Below the pieces are notes generated by a model. It was not told where the DNA came from. It worked only from the letters and a program-made list of their open reading frames with translations, and made no database searches. From the NCBI RefSeq assembly GCF_000337175.1, contig NZ_AOIJ01000043.1, positions 302-64,301 of the forward strand: DNA of 64,000 nt, read 5' to 3'. Shown in pieces: positions 8,537-17,522 of the stretch. Source of the DNA: Natrinema gari JCM 14663 (lineage in GTDB: Archaea; Halobacteriota; Halobacteria; Halobacteriales; Natrialbaceae). Every line of letters starts with the position of its first letter. The stretch's first letter is position 1. Made by a program: the position numbers and the translations under genes.

Positions 8537-8965
8537 CGTCCGACAGTCACGACATCGTACACGTATTTTTCAGTATCGTTCAACATATATTCGGCCAACC
8601 GTAACTTACGGCCTCGATCGCCGACGTAGCCGTCGAGCACCCGCCGCCGCGCCGACGTCGCAGCCGTCACTGGTGTCACTGTGGCCGTTGCCGCCGCTGC
8701 GAGGGTCCCGTGGAGTCGGGACGAACGCGGTACAGCAGACGATACTCCCGTCGGTTCCAGTCCGCTTCGTTCGCATGCTCTGACACGAGCGGTTCTTCCC
8801 GATAGGCGTTCCCCCGCGTTTCCACGACCTTTTATATCGGGTGAGGCGGACCCCGTTCAGTTCCCCTCGAGCGACTGTCGTGGCTTCCCGATCGGCACCC
8901 ATTGATTACCCCCGTAATATTTCCGCTCGATCGGTTATAAATGCCCCCGTATACAAGGAGGAAAA
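8537..8965. other. Intergenic regulatory region between HTH gene and DUF6230 operon
   Basis: About 430 bp without a convincing gene. AT-rich stretches near 8565-8590 probably carry the divergent HTH gene promoter. TTATAAAT at 8935-8942 is a strong TATA box, 27 bp before the ATG at 8966, and marks the promoter of the rightward operon. The reverse-strand open frame across 8606-8902 has poor, Arg-rich composition and is not accepted. Confidence 0.5.
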
Positions 8966-9094
8966 ATGATCCGAGGCCGTGTTGGGTGTGCACCTGTGAC
9001 GTTCGAAATGACACCGCAATATCAAAGCGGACACGGCGTGAGATCGGCGAATAGGACGAAAGCGGCCGAATCGATCGTTCGGGGGTGGGTCTAG
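8966..9094 (+). CDS. Possible 42-aa leader peptide ahead of DUF6230 gene
   Basis: A short frame (MIRGRVGCAPVTFEM... ending RGWV) starts 27 bp after a strong TATA box, so it would be the first, leaderless AUG of the transcript. An unusually good Shine-Dalgarno-like AAGGAGG lies at 8955-8961, 5 bp before this ATG. The stop TAG ends one base before the ATG of the next gene. Composition is basic, unlike most haloarchaeal proteins, so it may be regulatory or spurious. Confidence 0.35.
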   Translation: MIRGRVGCAPVTFEMTPQYQSGHGVRSANRTKAAESIVRGWV

Positions 9095-9095
9095 T

Positions 9096-9707
9096 ATGTA
9101 TCGCCGAAAGCGACTCGCGGTCGGGACCTGCGCCTCGTTTCTGGTCGTCGCCATAGTCGGTCTCGTCGTCCTCTCCTCGGGGACGGCCTACGCGACGGCG
9201 ATGGCCACTGCCGAGGGTGGCGGCTTTACCGTTACGGCCGACGAGATCAGGTCGGACGAGTTCCTCCTCTATCCCAGCGTCGGGGAGAACACCGAGGGGA
9301 CGACGCCAGTTGCCGTCGTCGAACAGCGCGGCGTCGAGATCGACGGCATGGTCCTGAGCGGGGAGAAGTCCATTCCCATGATCGATGGCTCGATGGAGAT
9401 CTCGTTCGCCGCCGACGAGACGGTCAAGGCCGACGAGCAGTACATCAAACTCACCGACTTGCAAGCCGAGGAGGCGACGTTCAACGGACAGGTCGTCAAC
9501 GCTCAAGCGAGCGACAATCCGGAAAAACAGTTCCAGCAGACGGCCGGCGAGAACGCCGATCCCGAGGACGGCTACCTCACGGACATCTCCGGCGGCAGTC
9601 CCGGGATGGTGCAGAAAGACGTCGAGATGGATGCGGTGTACCTCGCCTCCAACGAGATCACACTCCCCGGTCTCAACGTCGACGTGGAGTTCCACCCCGA
9701 CGGGTGA
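9096..9707 (+). CDS. DUF6230-family exported protein
   Basis: This 203-residue protein has an N-terminal signal or anchor segment (basic MYRRKRLAV, then about 18 hydrophobic residues ending near STGTAYA-like SSGTAYATA). The rest is an extracytoplasmic beta-rich domain with repeated short strands. The layout matches DUF6230, a family best known from actinobacteria, where it sits next to a DUF6114 gene exactly as here. Function is unknown; a surface or envelope role is inferred from export. It is the first main gene of a four-gene operon. Confidence 0.7.
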   Translation: MYRRKRLAVGTCASFLVVAIVGLVVLSSGTAYATAMATAEGGGFTVTADEIRSDEFLLYPSVGENTEGTTPVAVVEQRGVEIDGMVLSGEKSIPMIDGSMEISFAADETVKADEQYIKLTDLQAEEATFNGQVVNAQASDNPEKQFQQTAGENADPEDGYLTDISGGSPGMVQKDVEMDAVYLASNEITLPGLNVDVEFHPDG

Positions 9708-9713
9708 TCGTCC

Positions 9714-10280
9714 ATGTCGTCCGAAAGCGGCCAGAACGAGTCCGAGACGCTTCCCGCACGGGTCCGTCGGTGGATCGGGACCCGATGGAGTCGGTTCACC
9801 GCCTGGCGGAGGGGCCGCCCGTTCCTCGGTGGCAGCCTGCTGTGTCTGGCCGGCCTCCTCATCACGTGGGTCCCGATGCGAATCCTGCCGGATATCGCCT
9901 TCATCGGCGGAGAGATGGCGGGCTTTCTCGCGATCGGTGCTCTCTTCGGCGTGTTCGTCGTTCTGTCGGGACTGTACGCGCTGTCGAGGCCCGCTCGAGC
10001 CCACGGAGCCGGCGTCGTCGGGATCATCCTGTCGATCTTCTCGCTGTTCGGATCGCTCGGCGGGTTGCTGGTCGGCATGCTGCTCGGCATCATCGGCGGG
10101 AACCTCTGTATCGCCTGGAAGCCAAGCGGCGACGCCGTCGACGAGGCCGTCGCCGAGCCGAGCGTGATCGACAAAGCGGCGGCCCGGATCAACGCGGGGT
10201 TCGCTCGCCTCGTCGGCACGGTCGTCCTGGGCTGTCGCGCGGGCCTCGAGCGCATCAAGCGGCGGGGGACCGACGAGTGA
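9714..10280 (+). CDS. DUF6114-family membrane protein
   Basis: This 188-residue integral membrane protein has a basic amphipathic N-terminus (VRRWIGTRWSRFTAWRRGRP) followed by about four hydrophobic helices between residues 37 and 125, and a soluble C-terminal tail. Pattern and position next to DUF6230 match the DUF6114 family. The gap from the preceding gene is 6 bp. Function unknown; the constant pairing with DUF6230 suggests the two proteins act together in the membrane. Confidence 0.7.
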   Translation: MSSESGQNESETLPARVRRWIGTRWSRFTAWRRGRPFLGGSLLCLAGLLITWVPMRILPDIAFIGGEMAGFLAIGALFGVFVVLSGLYALSRPARAHGAGVVGIILSIFSLFGSLGGLLVGMLLGIIGGNLCIAWKPSGDAVDEAVAEPSVIDKAAARINAGFARLVGTVVLGCRAGLERIKRRGTDE

Positions 10281-10317
10281 CGCCAGGAAGAACGCGACCG
10301 ACGGACCGTCCCAACGC

Positions 10318-11142
10318 ATGATTCGGACCGGTACGCTCGCCGTCGTGTTGGCGGTTGCTCTTGGTGGGGCCGTGGTCGGATCGACCCACGTTACCGGCCA
10401 GACCGACGAGCGAGACCTCACAGTCGACCTCGACGGGATCGATGGGGCGACCGTCTGCGTTCAGCAACTCACGTCGGATACCAACCGCGTCGTCGTCCGA
10501 AGCGGGGGCGAGAACGTCACGATCTACCTCGACGAAACCAGACGCGTCGACCTCGGAGAGACGCGGTCCTCAGCGGGAGCCATCGTGTTACGAACCGATC
10601 GGCGAAACGCGACGCTCAACGACCTCGCGGCGGCCGAGGAGTGTTTCACGGCGCAGCGCACTGACGTCGTTGTCGATGTCCGCTCGGTCGAGTTGCAGAA
10701 CCTCGCCGTCACCGGGTATGGCGTCGAAGTTGGCCCGCAAAGCGACATCCCCGCACCTGCCCCGTTCGACCCACCGCACGAAAGCAACGGCCAGGGCGGT
10801 AACGGTGACAACCGAAGTAACGAGACCGATCACCGAGGGAACGAGACTGATCACCGAGGGAACGAGACTAACGATCAGGGTAACGAAACGGATCGTCGGC
10901 CCGGGGAGACCGATCGACAGGACGACGAAAGCGACGGCGACCCTCGAGAGACCGAACGCGACGGGTCCCCGGGTGACTCGGGTGGCGACTCTCCGTCGCA
11001 CGACTCCGAGGACAAGCGCGCGGATCCCGACAGTGACCGGACGGCACCCACGGTCCCCTCAGACACCGACGACACCGAGACGCCGGCGCGCGAGCGAGCG
11101 ACTCGCGACGGACCCAGTGCCGATCGGGCACGCGAGCCATGA
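10318..11142 (+). CDS. Secreted protein with N-glycosylation-sequon repeat and disordered tail
   Basis: This 274-residue protein has a clear signal peptide (MIRTGTLAVVLAVALGGAVVG). A folded domain follows (about residues 30-145) with two Cys that could form a disulfide (VCVQQL and EECFTAQ). Then comes a long hydrophilic, disordered region rich in Asn, Glu, Thr, Arg and Asp. Between about residues 161 and 195 the motif NET recurs four times in near-perfect register, plus one NRS, giving a cluster of N-glycosylation sequons. The 3' end overlaps the next gene by 4 bp. Function unknown; a surface-exposed, heavily glycosylated role is inferred. Confidence 0.65.
   Translation: MIRTGTLAVVLAVALGGAVVGSTHVTGQTDERDLTVDLDGIDGATVCVQQLTSDTNRVVVRSGGENVTIYLDETRRVDLGETRSSAGAIVLRTDRRNATLNDLAAAEECFTAQRTDVVVDVRSVELQNLAVTGYGVEVGPQSDIPAPAPFDPPHESNGQGGNGDNRSNETDHRGNETDHRGNETNDQGNETDRRPGETDRQDDESDGDPRETERDGSPGDSGGDSPSHDSEDKRADPDSDRTAPTVPSDTDDTETPARERATRDGPSADRAREP
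10819..10881 (+). repeat. Three 21-bp tandem repeats encoding NET sequons
   Basis: Units at 10819, 10840 and 10861 begin AACGAGAC. The first two differ by one base and the third is diverged in its second half. They encode the recurring NETDHRG motif of the secreted protein, so the sequon array arose by in-frame duplication. Confidence 0.8.
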
Positions 11143-11585
11143 GCGACCACGAGGAGACGCAGCCATCGTTCGCGACGGTCGACACGGGGATCGTCCTCCA
11201 AGCCGCCGCCGTCGGGGCGTTCGTTTCCCTCTCCTCGCTTCTGGTACCGCTTTTCGCGCGGATCGGCGGCGGCATCGTCGCCGGCGGTATCGCCGCGTAC
11301 GCCGCCGGCCGGATGGCGACCGGGCTCGCGTACGCGGTGACTGCGAGCGCGCTCGCCGGTGGCCTCGCGGGGTTCTGCATGGCGTTTGTCGGTGCCCTCT
11401 TCGGCCTGTATACCGAGCCGCCGCTGTTCGTGTTCGCCTCGATCGGGCCGCTCAGTCCCGGGCTCTCCGGACTCGGTCTCCCGAGCGTCGTGTTGCTCGC
11501 CATCACCTTTTCGCTGCTGACCGCCGTCGACGGGCTTGTCGGCGGTCTGATCGGCAGCGGACTCCGGCTGCTTCGGCCGTGGTGA
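11139..11585 (+). CDS. Small polytopic membrane protein (DUF5518-like)
   Basis: This 148-residue protein is nearly all hydrophobic, with four predicted transmembrane helices rich in Gly and Ala and a short acidic N-terminus. It resembles haloarchaeal DUF5518-type membrane proteins. Its ATG overlaps the stop of the preceding gene (ATGA at 11139-11142), so it closes the DUF6230 operon. No catalytic motif is visible. Confidence 0.7.
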   Translation: MSDHEETQPSFATVDTGIVLQAAAVGAFVSLSSLLVPLFARIGGGIVAGGIAAYAAGRMATGLAYAVTASALAGGLAGFCMAFVGALFGLYTEPPLFVFASIGPLSPGLSGLGLPSVVLLAITFSLLTAVDGLVGGLIGSGLRLLRPW

Positions 11586-11633
11586 CGGGATCGACACGCT
11601 TCGACCGACGAAACGCGGTCGCTCTCGTCCGAA

Positions 11634-12431
11634 CTAGGGATGTCGGCCGACGGTAACGAAGAACGGCACCGCTTCCGTGCGGCGATACTCCCCGGCTTCC
11701 ATCTGCTCGATGACCGTCCGTCCCATCTCCCGCCACGATCCGCGGAGGTCGTCGTACTCCGCCTCGGTCAGCGGCCCCGAAAGCATCGTCTCCCGATCGT
11801 CGGCCAAGCCCGCTCCGGTCGCCTTCCGACGGGCCGCGACCAGCGCCGGCTCGCCGTAGGGCGGTTCGATCGTCCGGACGTGGTCGTACCGACGCGTCTC
11901 GCTGACCTCGAGACCCGCCGCCTCGAACGCCTCGCGAGCGTCGGCCCCGAGCGCGACATCCGTCGAGACGCCATCGAGATAGGCCCGCCGCGCGCGGCGC
12001 TCGAGGCGGCCTTCCGCGTCGACGCTCGAGTCGATCTCGACCGCGGCGTTGTCGGGTTCGACGGCCGCCACGAGGTCCGTGGAGACGCGCGCGAACTCGG
12101 ACACGGCGGCCGCGGGATCGGGCAGGTTGATCAGTAATGCCTGACAGACGACGAGATCGAAGGCGTCGTCCGGAAAGGGGAGTTGGAAAGCGTTGCCGGC
12201 GACGACCGGGACGTGCTCGCCCGCGGCCGCGAGCAGGTCGGGGTCGGCATCGCAACCGACCACCTCGCCCGACGACTCCGCGGCGAGGACGCGGCTCAAC
12301 TCGCCGGTCCCACAGCCCACGTCCAGAATCCGGTCGTGGGCGTCGAGAGCCAGCGGCTCGAGCGCCGCGCGGGAGTCGGCCCACATCCCCTCGCGGGTCC
12401 GACTGAGGTAGGATTCGGAAAACTCGCGCAC
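11634..12431 (-). CDS. Class I SAM-dependent methyltransferase
   Basis: This 265-residue Rossmann-type methyltransferase has motif I ILDVGCGTGELSRVLA (about residues 34-50), an acidic motif II in VVGCDADPDLL, and motif IV FDLVVCQALLINLPDP. The family (Methyltransf_11/25 type) covers small-molecule and lipid methylation; no substrate can be inferred. The next upstream gene on the same strand is nfo, 121 bp away, with no sign of coupling. Confidence 0.85.
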   Translation of the reverse strand: MREFSESYLSRTREGMWADSRAALEPLALDAHDRILDVGCGTGELSRVLAAESSGEVVGCDADPDLLAAAGEHVPVVAGNAFQLPFPDDAFDLVVCQALLINLPDPAAAVSEFARVSTDLVAAVEPDNAAVEIDSSVDAEGRLERRARRAYLDGVSTDVALGADAREAFEAAGLEVSETRRYDHVRTIEPPYGEPALVAARRKATGAGLADDRETMLSGPLTEAEYDDLRGSWREMGRTVIEQMEAGEYRRTEAVPFFVTVGRHP

Positions 12432-12552
12432 GGTCGGCCGTACGAACGAATCGAGTAAAAACTGGTCGGTTTCGTGCCTCGAGACGGCGCGAGTCAGTGC
12501 CCACGGTCCTGTGTGGGCGTCGCAACCGGCAGCGTCGCCGCACCGCCTCTCG

Positions 12553-13437
12553 TTACGGTCGCATCGGCTCCGCCTGCCGGAGGTCGGTGACCGTCTCGAT
12601 GTTCCACGCGAAGCCCCGGCCGTCCTCGGTCGGCGTCTCGAGCGCGAACGGCAGGTCCCGCAGCTCGGGGTGGTTGACGATCGCTTTCATGCCGTCCTCG
12701 CCGATGTACCCCTCGCCGATGTGGGCGTGTTCGTCCTTGTGAGTCCCGACATCGTGTTTCGAGTCGTTGAGGTGGATGTATTGCAGGTGCTCCAGCCCGA
12801 CCTCGTCGTCGAAGCGGCCGACCGTCTCGTCGACCGCTTCGGGCGTCGTGAGATCGTTGCCCGCGACGAGCGTGTGAGCGGTGTCGATACAGATGCCGAT
12901 CTCGGTCTCGGTCCGGTCGATGATCCCACCGAGATGGGCGAACTCGCCGCCGAGTTTCGTCCCGCTGCCCGCGTCGGACTCGATGAGGATCTGCACGTCT
13001 TCGGGCACCTCGAGTTCGTCGATCAGGCTCGCCGCGTTGTCGAGGCCGCCCTCGACGCCCGCACCGGTGTGGGCCCCGAGGTGGACGTTGACGGAGGGAA
13101 TGCCCAGTTGCTCGGCGGCGTCGAGTTCCGCCTGCATACTCTCTTTGGACTTCCGGCGGAGGTCGTCCTTGGGCGTACAGAGGTTCACGAGATAGGACGA
13201 GTGGATCACCCACGGCCCCTCGAGGTTCGCGTCGCTCTCCTCGCGAAAGCCCGCGGCGGCCTCGTCGCTGATCTCGGGTTGGGCCCAGACCTGCGGCGAG
13301 GTGGTGAAGATCTGCCCGCAGTTGCCGCCGAAGGCGAGTTGGCGATGAACTGCGTTACGCAGATCGTCGTACGGCGGTGTTTCCTCGTCGGACGAGACGC
13401 GCGACCCGGAGATCGAAACGTGTGCGCCGACCTTCAT
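12553..13437 (-). CDS. nfo: Endonuclease IV (AP endonuclease)
   Basis: This 294-residue TIM-barrel, tri-zinc AP endonuclease acts in base-excision repair and cuts 5' of abasic sites. Metal-binding motifs are visible: [38 protein letters not shown] and [16 protein letters not shown], each with the expected His, Glu or Asp. Length is normal. A TATA box (GATATACC on the minus strand, about 13466-13473) lies 30 bp upstream of the ATG, giving a leaderless transcript. Confidence 0.95.
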   Translation of the reverse strand: MKVGAHVSISGSRVSSDEETPPYDDLRNAVHRQLAFGGNCGQIFTTSPQVWAQPEISDEAAAGFREESDANLEGPWVIHSSYLVNLCTPKDDLRRKSKESMQAELDAAEQLGIPSVNVHLGAHTGAGVEGGLDNAASLIDELEVPEDVQILIESDAGSGTKLGGEFAHLGGIIDRTETEIGICIDTAHTLVAGNDLTTPEAVDETVGRFDDEVGLEHLQYIHLNDSKHDVGTHKDEHAHIGEGYIGEDGMKAIVNHPELRDLPFALETPTEDGRGFAWNIETVTDLRQAEPMRP

Positions 13438-13633
13438 GGCCGTCCGTGAGTACCGACTCGTGATAGGTATATCGGACCTGGGTAGGGGCTACGACATCGG
13501 AGTCGATCCCGAGACTGTCGTGGGCCGGATCGGAATTCGGAATACGACGGGTGAGAGCCGCCATCCGACCGATTACGGAAAGGGACTCTTCGGACCAAAA
13601 GAATCAGTTATTTGGATAGAGTAGCGCCCGCAA

Positions 13634-14323
13634 GTGACCGCATACGATACGGTGCTGTTCGACAACGACGGGATACTCGTTACACCACCCGCGGACGAAA
13701 CGCAGACCGCTGCCACACGAGCTGCGTTTCGGGCGGTCGGCGTCGATGCCGTCGCGCAACACCACCTCGACGCGATCGTCACCGGTGTTACCGTCGCCGA
13801 CCTGGCCGAGATCTGTACGACCTACGATCTCGAGGCGGAGACGTTCTGGAACGCACGCGAACACCACGACGCCCGATCCCAACGGCAGGCGTTCCGCGCG
13901 GGCGATCGGGACTGCTACGACGACATCGACTGTCTGACCGCGCTCTCCCAGAACTGCGGTGTCGTGAGCAACAACCATCACAGCACGCTCGCGTTCGTCT
14001 TGGATCGGTTCGATCTAGAACCGCTGTTCGAGACCTACTACGGCCGCGAGAAAACGATCGAAAGCCTCCGATTGAAGAAACCGAACCCCCATTATATCGA
14101 GCGAGCGCTCTCCGATCTCGACGGCAAATCGGCGCTCTACGTCGGCGACAGCGAAAGCGACGTGATCGCAGCCGACCGCGCGGGAATCGATTCGGTGTTC
14201 GTCCGTCGCCCCCACTGCCGTACCGCCGACCTCGACGTCACTCCCACCTACGACGTGGAGACGTTACGCGACGTGGTCCGGATTGCGGACGGCCACTCCG
14301 TCGACGAATCACGGCCGCGCTAA
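13634..14323 (+). CDS. HAD-family hydrolase
   Basis: This 229-residue HAD phosphatase has a GTG start. Motif I is FDNDGILV (the usual DxDG is here DNDG, with the nucleophile Asp retained). Motif II appears in CGVVSNNHH, motif III Lys in LKKPNPHYI, and motif IV in YVGDSESDVIAA. The cap is the alpha-helical C1 type. Related proteins include phosphoglycolate-like phosphatases; the substrate is unknown. Confidence 0.85.
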   Translation: MTAYDTVLFDNDGILVTPPADETQTAATRAAFRAVGVDAVAQHHLDAIVTGVTVADLAEICTTYDLEAETFWNAREHHDARSQRQAFRAGDRDCYDDIDCLTALSQNCGVVSNNHHSTLAFVLDRFDLEPLFETYYGREKTIESLRLKKPNPHYIERALSDLDGKSALYVGDSESDVIAADRAGIDSVFVRRPHCRTADLDVTPTYDVETLRDVVRIADGHSVDESRPR

Positions 14324-14354
14324 CGTCCCCTCCGGCCGGCCGTTTCGGTCTCCC

Positions 14355-15191
14355 TTACTGGCTGTCCGCCTCGAGCACCTCCCGATTCCGAACCCAGGCG
14401 TCGGACCCGAACTTCCGGTCGGCGAGTTCCCGCGCGGCCTCGAGTTCGCCGTCCCGCCACGTCGCTTCGTCCGCTGCACACCAGTCCTGCAACGCTCCGG
14501 CGATCGTCTCGACCGCTTCGTCGCGGTCACACCCCGTCTCGTCGCGAATACACGTGACACGATCGGTAAACGTCGCCTCCTCGATATCGCCCTCGAAGAC
14601 GCCGACGTGTGTCCGTGGCTCGAGGGCGTAACTGATCGATCCGTGCTGGATAACGACATCGCGCTGGCGGTACTGGGCGTTACCGCTGATCTTCTCGGCG
14701 TCCGCACCCGCGGCCGCCGGCGCGACGATGTCGTGGGCCGGATTGATGTCCCGGAGATAGCACGACGGCCGGTAGATGGCGTCCTGCTCGGCCGACGCGA
14801 AGGCGGCGTCGACGCCCAGCCGGTCGAAGGCCTCGAGGATCGGCTCGCAGAACAGCTCGTAACAGTCCATCAGGTCCCCCGGAACCTCGTCGGCAGGAGC
14901 GACGATCGTATACGAAATGTCGGCGTAGCGGTCGTGATAGATCCCGCCGCCGCCGGTCTGGCGGCGCGTGACGTCGATGCCCTCCCGTTCACAGAACTCC
15001 CAGTCGACCGTGTCGGCGTCCTGGCGATACCCCAGCGAAAGCGTGCTCGGCTCCCAGGCGTACGTCCGGACGGTTCGAACGTCGTCTTCAAGAGCCGCTC
15101 GGGCTGCGATCTCCTCGAGTGCCATCTGCGTCGCTCCATCGCGGGAATCGTCTCGGATCAGCCGCCACTTCCGGTCGGCGAGATTGCTCAT
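14355..15191 (-). CDS. Lipoate-protein ligase A family protein
   Basis: This 278-residue BPL/LplA/LipB-fold ligase attaches lipoate (or octanoate) to lysines of 2-oxoacid dehydrogenases and the glycine cleavage H protein. The diagnostic motif RRQTGGGGIYHD and the catalytic lysine motif AEKISGNAQ are present. The start at MSNLADRKWRLI is preferred over upstream in-frame starts because that is where family similarity begins. Confidence 0.88.
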   Translation of the reverse strand: MSNLADRKWRLIRDDSRDGATQMALEEIAARAALEDDVRTVRTYAWEPSTLSLGYRQDADTVDWEFCEREGIDVTRRQTGGGGIYHDRYADISYTIVAPADEVPGDLMDCYELFCEPILEAFDRLGVDAAFASAEQDAIYRPSCYLRDINPAHDIVAPAAAGADAEKISGNAQYRQRDVVIQHGSISYALEPRTHVGVFEGDIEEATFTDRVTCIRDETGCDRDEAVETIAGALQDWCAADEATWRDGELEAARELADRKFGSDAWVRNREVLEADSQ

Positions 15192-15422
15192 ACACGGTCG
15201 ATGAGTGGCGAATGAGTTAGGGATTGCGACGAATCCCGATCGCAGGCTCGAATATGGACATCGCGTGAGTCTCCGTCCGGACATCACTGGCGGAGCCACT
15301 GACGGTCACTTGCTCCCCGAGCACACGACGGGAACGCGGTGGAGTACGACCCAGCAGCGATGCTGGTTCAGTATGCTGGGTCGACGCAACTGTTATTTTG
15401 ATTGGTTATGGTAACCGGAGCC

Positions 15423-15953
15423 ATGGATGTTAGAACCCTCGAATCTCGATCGGAGGTCAGGGGCTTGATCAGAGCCCACGGATTGTCGTGACGTGAAGCG
15501 TACGCGGGACTGCTTCCGGAGCGTGTATTACAGGCCCAGACAGTCGACCCGACCGATGAGGACGTCGATCGATGGGTCGAACGATTGTGGGATGATCGTG
15601 ATGGGGTCGTGATCGCAGTGGAGACGGACGACATCGTCCGAGGGTTCGCGGATTTCAGATGGGGGGGGGTGGGGCGTCCGTGACGAAACCGTTCGTGCAG
15701 ACGAACGACGCCGAGTTGAAAGCGATTTATGTCGATCCGGACTGCTGGGGACGAGGAACGGGAACCGCACTCCTCGAGCAGGGACTCGAGACGCTTCCGG
15801 AACGGATCACACGACTTCGACTCGAGGTCCTGTTCGACAACGACATCGGCACGCACTTTTACGAGGTACGGGGGTTCGAAAAAAACGGGCACCAGCAGCG
15901 ACGAACTCGGCGGCGAGTCGTATCCGACCTGTATTTACACGCTGGAACTCTGA
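15423..15953 (+). pseudogene. Broken GNAT-family acetyltransferase
   Basis: The pieces read as one GNAT N-acetyltransferase of about 176 residues with three lesions. A TGA at 15489-15491 replaces the conserved Trp in what should be SWREAYAGLLP. There is a frameshift in the G tract near 15660-15668. A second frameshift lies in the A tract near 15880-15887. The acetyl-CoA motif DPDCWGRGTGTALLEQG survives in the middle segment and the C-terminal strand TCIYTLEL reappears in a third frame. Three independent lesions, two in homopolymers, mark a decayed gene, though sequencing error in the homopolymers cannot be excluded. Confidence 0.85.
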
Positions 15954-16176
15954 GTCGATCGAAGCGAGCCGGATCGTTACGTGCCGAAACCGACAACGGC
16001 TCGGCGACTGCCACACCGAGGTGTAATTCATATATCGACATGTAGTATATCGTTCCAGTCGGACAGTTAGGAAACGACGGACTCGGCGTCGCACGGACGA
16101 CACGTGTCCGCCGTGGTCGCCAGTCTGGTGATAGCTCGTCACGCCGTTTTTACGTATCCGCCGGCTACCCACCCTC

Positions 16177-17085
16177 ATGGTGCGAAACGTCGCCGGGTTG
16201 CTCCCGGACCTCGACGAGGAAGACTTCTATCTCCTCTCGGGGGTCGAACAGGGGATGCGGTTCTCCGAGTGGGTCCAACGCGAGAAGCTCCCGAAGTTCG
16301 CCAACTTGACCGAGGAGGAAGTCGACTACCGACTCGAGCGTTGCCTCGAGCGCGGGTTAGTCGAGAAAAAGACGATCCAGTACGAGGGGTATACCCTCCA
16401 GTTCGAGGGGTACGACGTCCTCGCCTTGCGGGCGCTCGTCGAGCAGGATACGATCTCCGAGTTCGGCTCCCCGCTGGGCGTCGGGAAGGAAAGCGACGTC
16501 TACGAAGTCAAATCCTACAAACCGCTCGCGCTGAAGTACCACCGCGAGGGCTATACGAACTTCCGGGAGGTCCACAAGGAGCGCGATTACACCTCGGACA
16601 ACGACCACGTCTCGTGGATGTACACCGCACGGAAAGCCGCCGAACGCGAGCACGACATCCTCGAGGACCTCTATCCTGACGTCGCGGTCCCCCAGCCGAT
16701 TGGACAGAACCGCCATGCCATCGTCATGGAGAAGATGACCGGTGTCGAACTTTCCCGGACCCGTCTCGAGGACGAGCAGGTGCTCGGGGTCCTCGAACTG
16801 TTAGTCTCCGAGATCGCACGCGCGTACGCGGACGGGTACGTCCACGCGGACATGAGCGAGTACAACGTCTTCGTCAACGAGGAGGGAGTGACGATCTTCG
16901 ACTGGCCCCAGGCCGTGCCGACGGACCACGAGAACGCCACCGAGTTCCTGCGCCGTGACCTGACGAACATCGTGGGCTACTTCCGGCGGAAGTACCCCCA
17001 GCACGTCCCCGACACCCTCGCGAGCGACGATCTCGCCCGAACCATCGAAAGCGAGGAGTTCGACTCGCTCGAGCGCCACGTGTGA
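16177..17085 (+). CDS. rio2: RIO2-type serine/threonine protein kinase
   Basis: This 302-residue atypical kinase has the Rio2-specific N-terminal winged helix (about residues 1-85), the ATP loop GVGKESDVYEV, the catalytic loop YVHADMSEYNVFV with Asp and Asn, and the metal-binding IFDWPQAVP. In archaea and eukaryotes Rio2 acts in final maturation of the small ribosomal subunit. Length is typical for archaea. It stands alone, with a TATA-like stretch (GTTTTTACGT) around 16145-16155. Confidence 0.95.
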   Translation: MVRNVAGLLPDLDEEDFYLLSGVEQGMRFSEWVQREKLPKFANLTEEEVDYRLERCLERGLVEKKTIQYEGYTLQFEGYDVLALRALVEQDTISEFGSPLGVGKESDVYEVKSYKPLALKYHREGYTNFREVHKERDYTSDNDHVSWMYTARKAAEREHDILEDLYPDVAVPQPIGQNRHAIVMEKMTGVELSRTRLEDEQVLGVLELLVSEIARAYADGYVHADMSEYNVFVNEEGVTIFDWPQAVPTDHENATEFLRRDLTNIVGYFRRKYPQHVPDTLASDDLARTIESEEFDSLERHV

Positions 17086-17435
17086 GGACTCGGGTCCGCT
17101 CGAGCCGAGAGTTCGGGTCTCGATTTGGAGGCGTTGTGAGCCGGGCCGCTGTCAGTCAGTGCCGGCGACCCACGACCCGCTGTGGGCTCGCCGGGAAATC
17201 GGTACAGCAGACCGTCTGCGTCAGTACTCTACGGCGAGCGGTTCGCTTGGCACAGCCGTTGTTCTGATCTCGGCCGACTAATCGGTCGATCGTATGGGAT
17301 AAACTAATTATCGCTATATCAAAACGTGAGTTTCCAAGTTGAGACGACAGCGGGTATAGCGGGGCTGTGATGCGTGGTTTCGGCCGATCCAGTGGTCGAA
17401 ATCTGCTCGGATTCCGCTCCAGACAGTCAGCTTTG
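17086..17435. other. Non-coding spacer before the mobile island
   Basis: No gene is recognised in about 350 bp. Base composition becomes AT-richer after 17290, which fits the start of acquired DNA. Confidence 0.4.
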
Positions 17436-17522
17436 TTAGAATTTCAACTATATACACAAATTTCGGTGACTTCCGGCAGCATAGCCACTCAGACGCCGCG
17501 ATACACGGGGTAGGTCCTGTTA

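Noticed and set aside
8606-8902. A 98-residue minus-strand frame between HTH and DUF6230 genes
   Set aside because: Arg/Gly-rich composition, no promoter or family, and it crosses the regulatory region.
13436-13624. A 62-residue frame diverging from nfo
   Set aside because: Its start overlaps the nfo start codon, the nfo promoter lies inside it, and it resembles no known protein.
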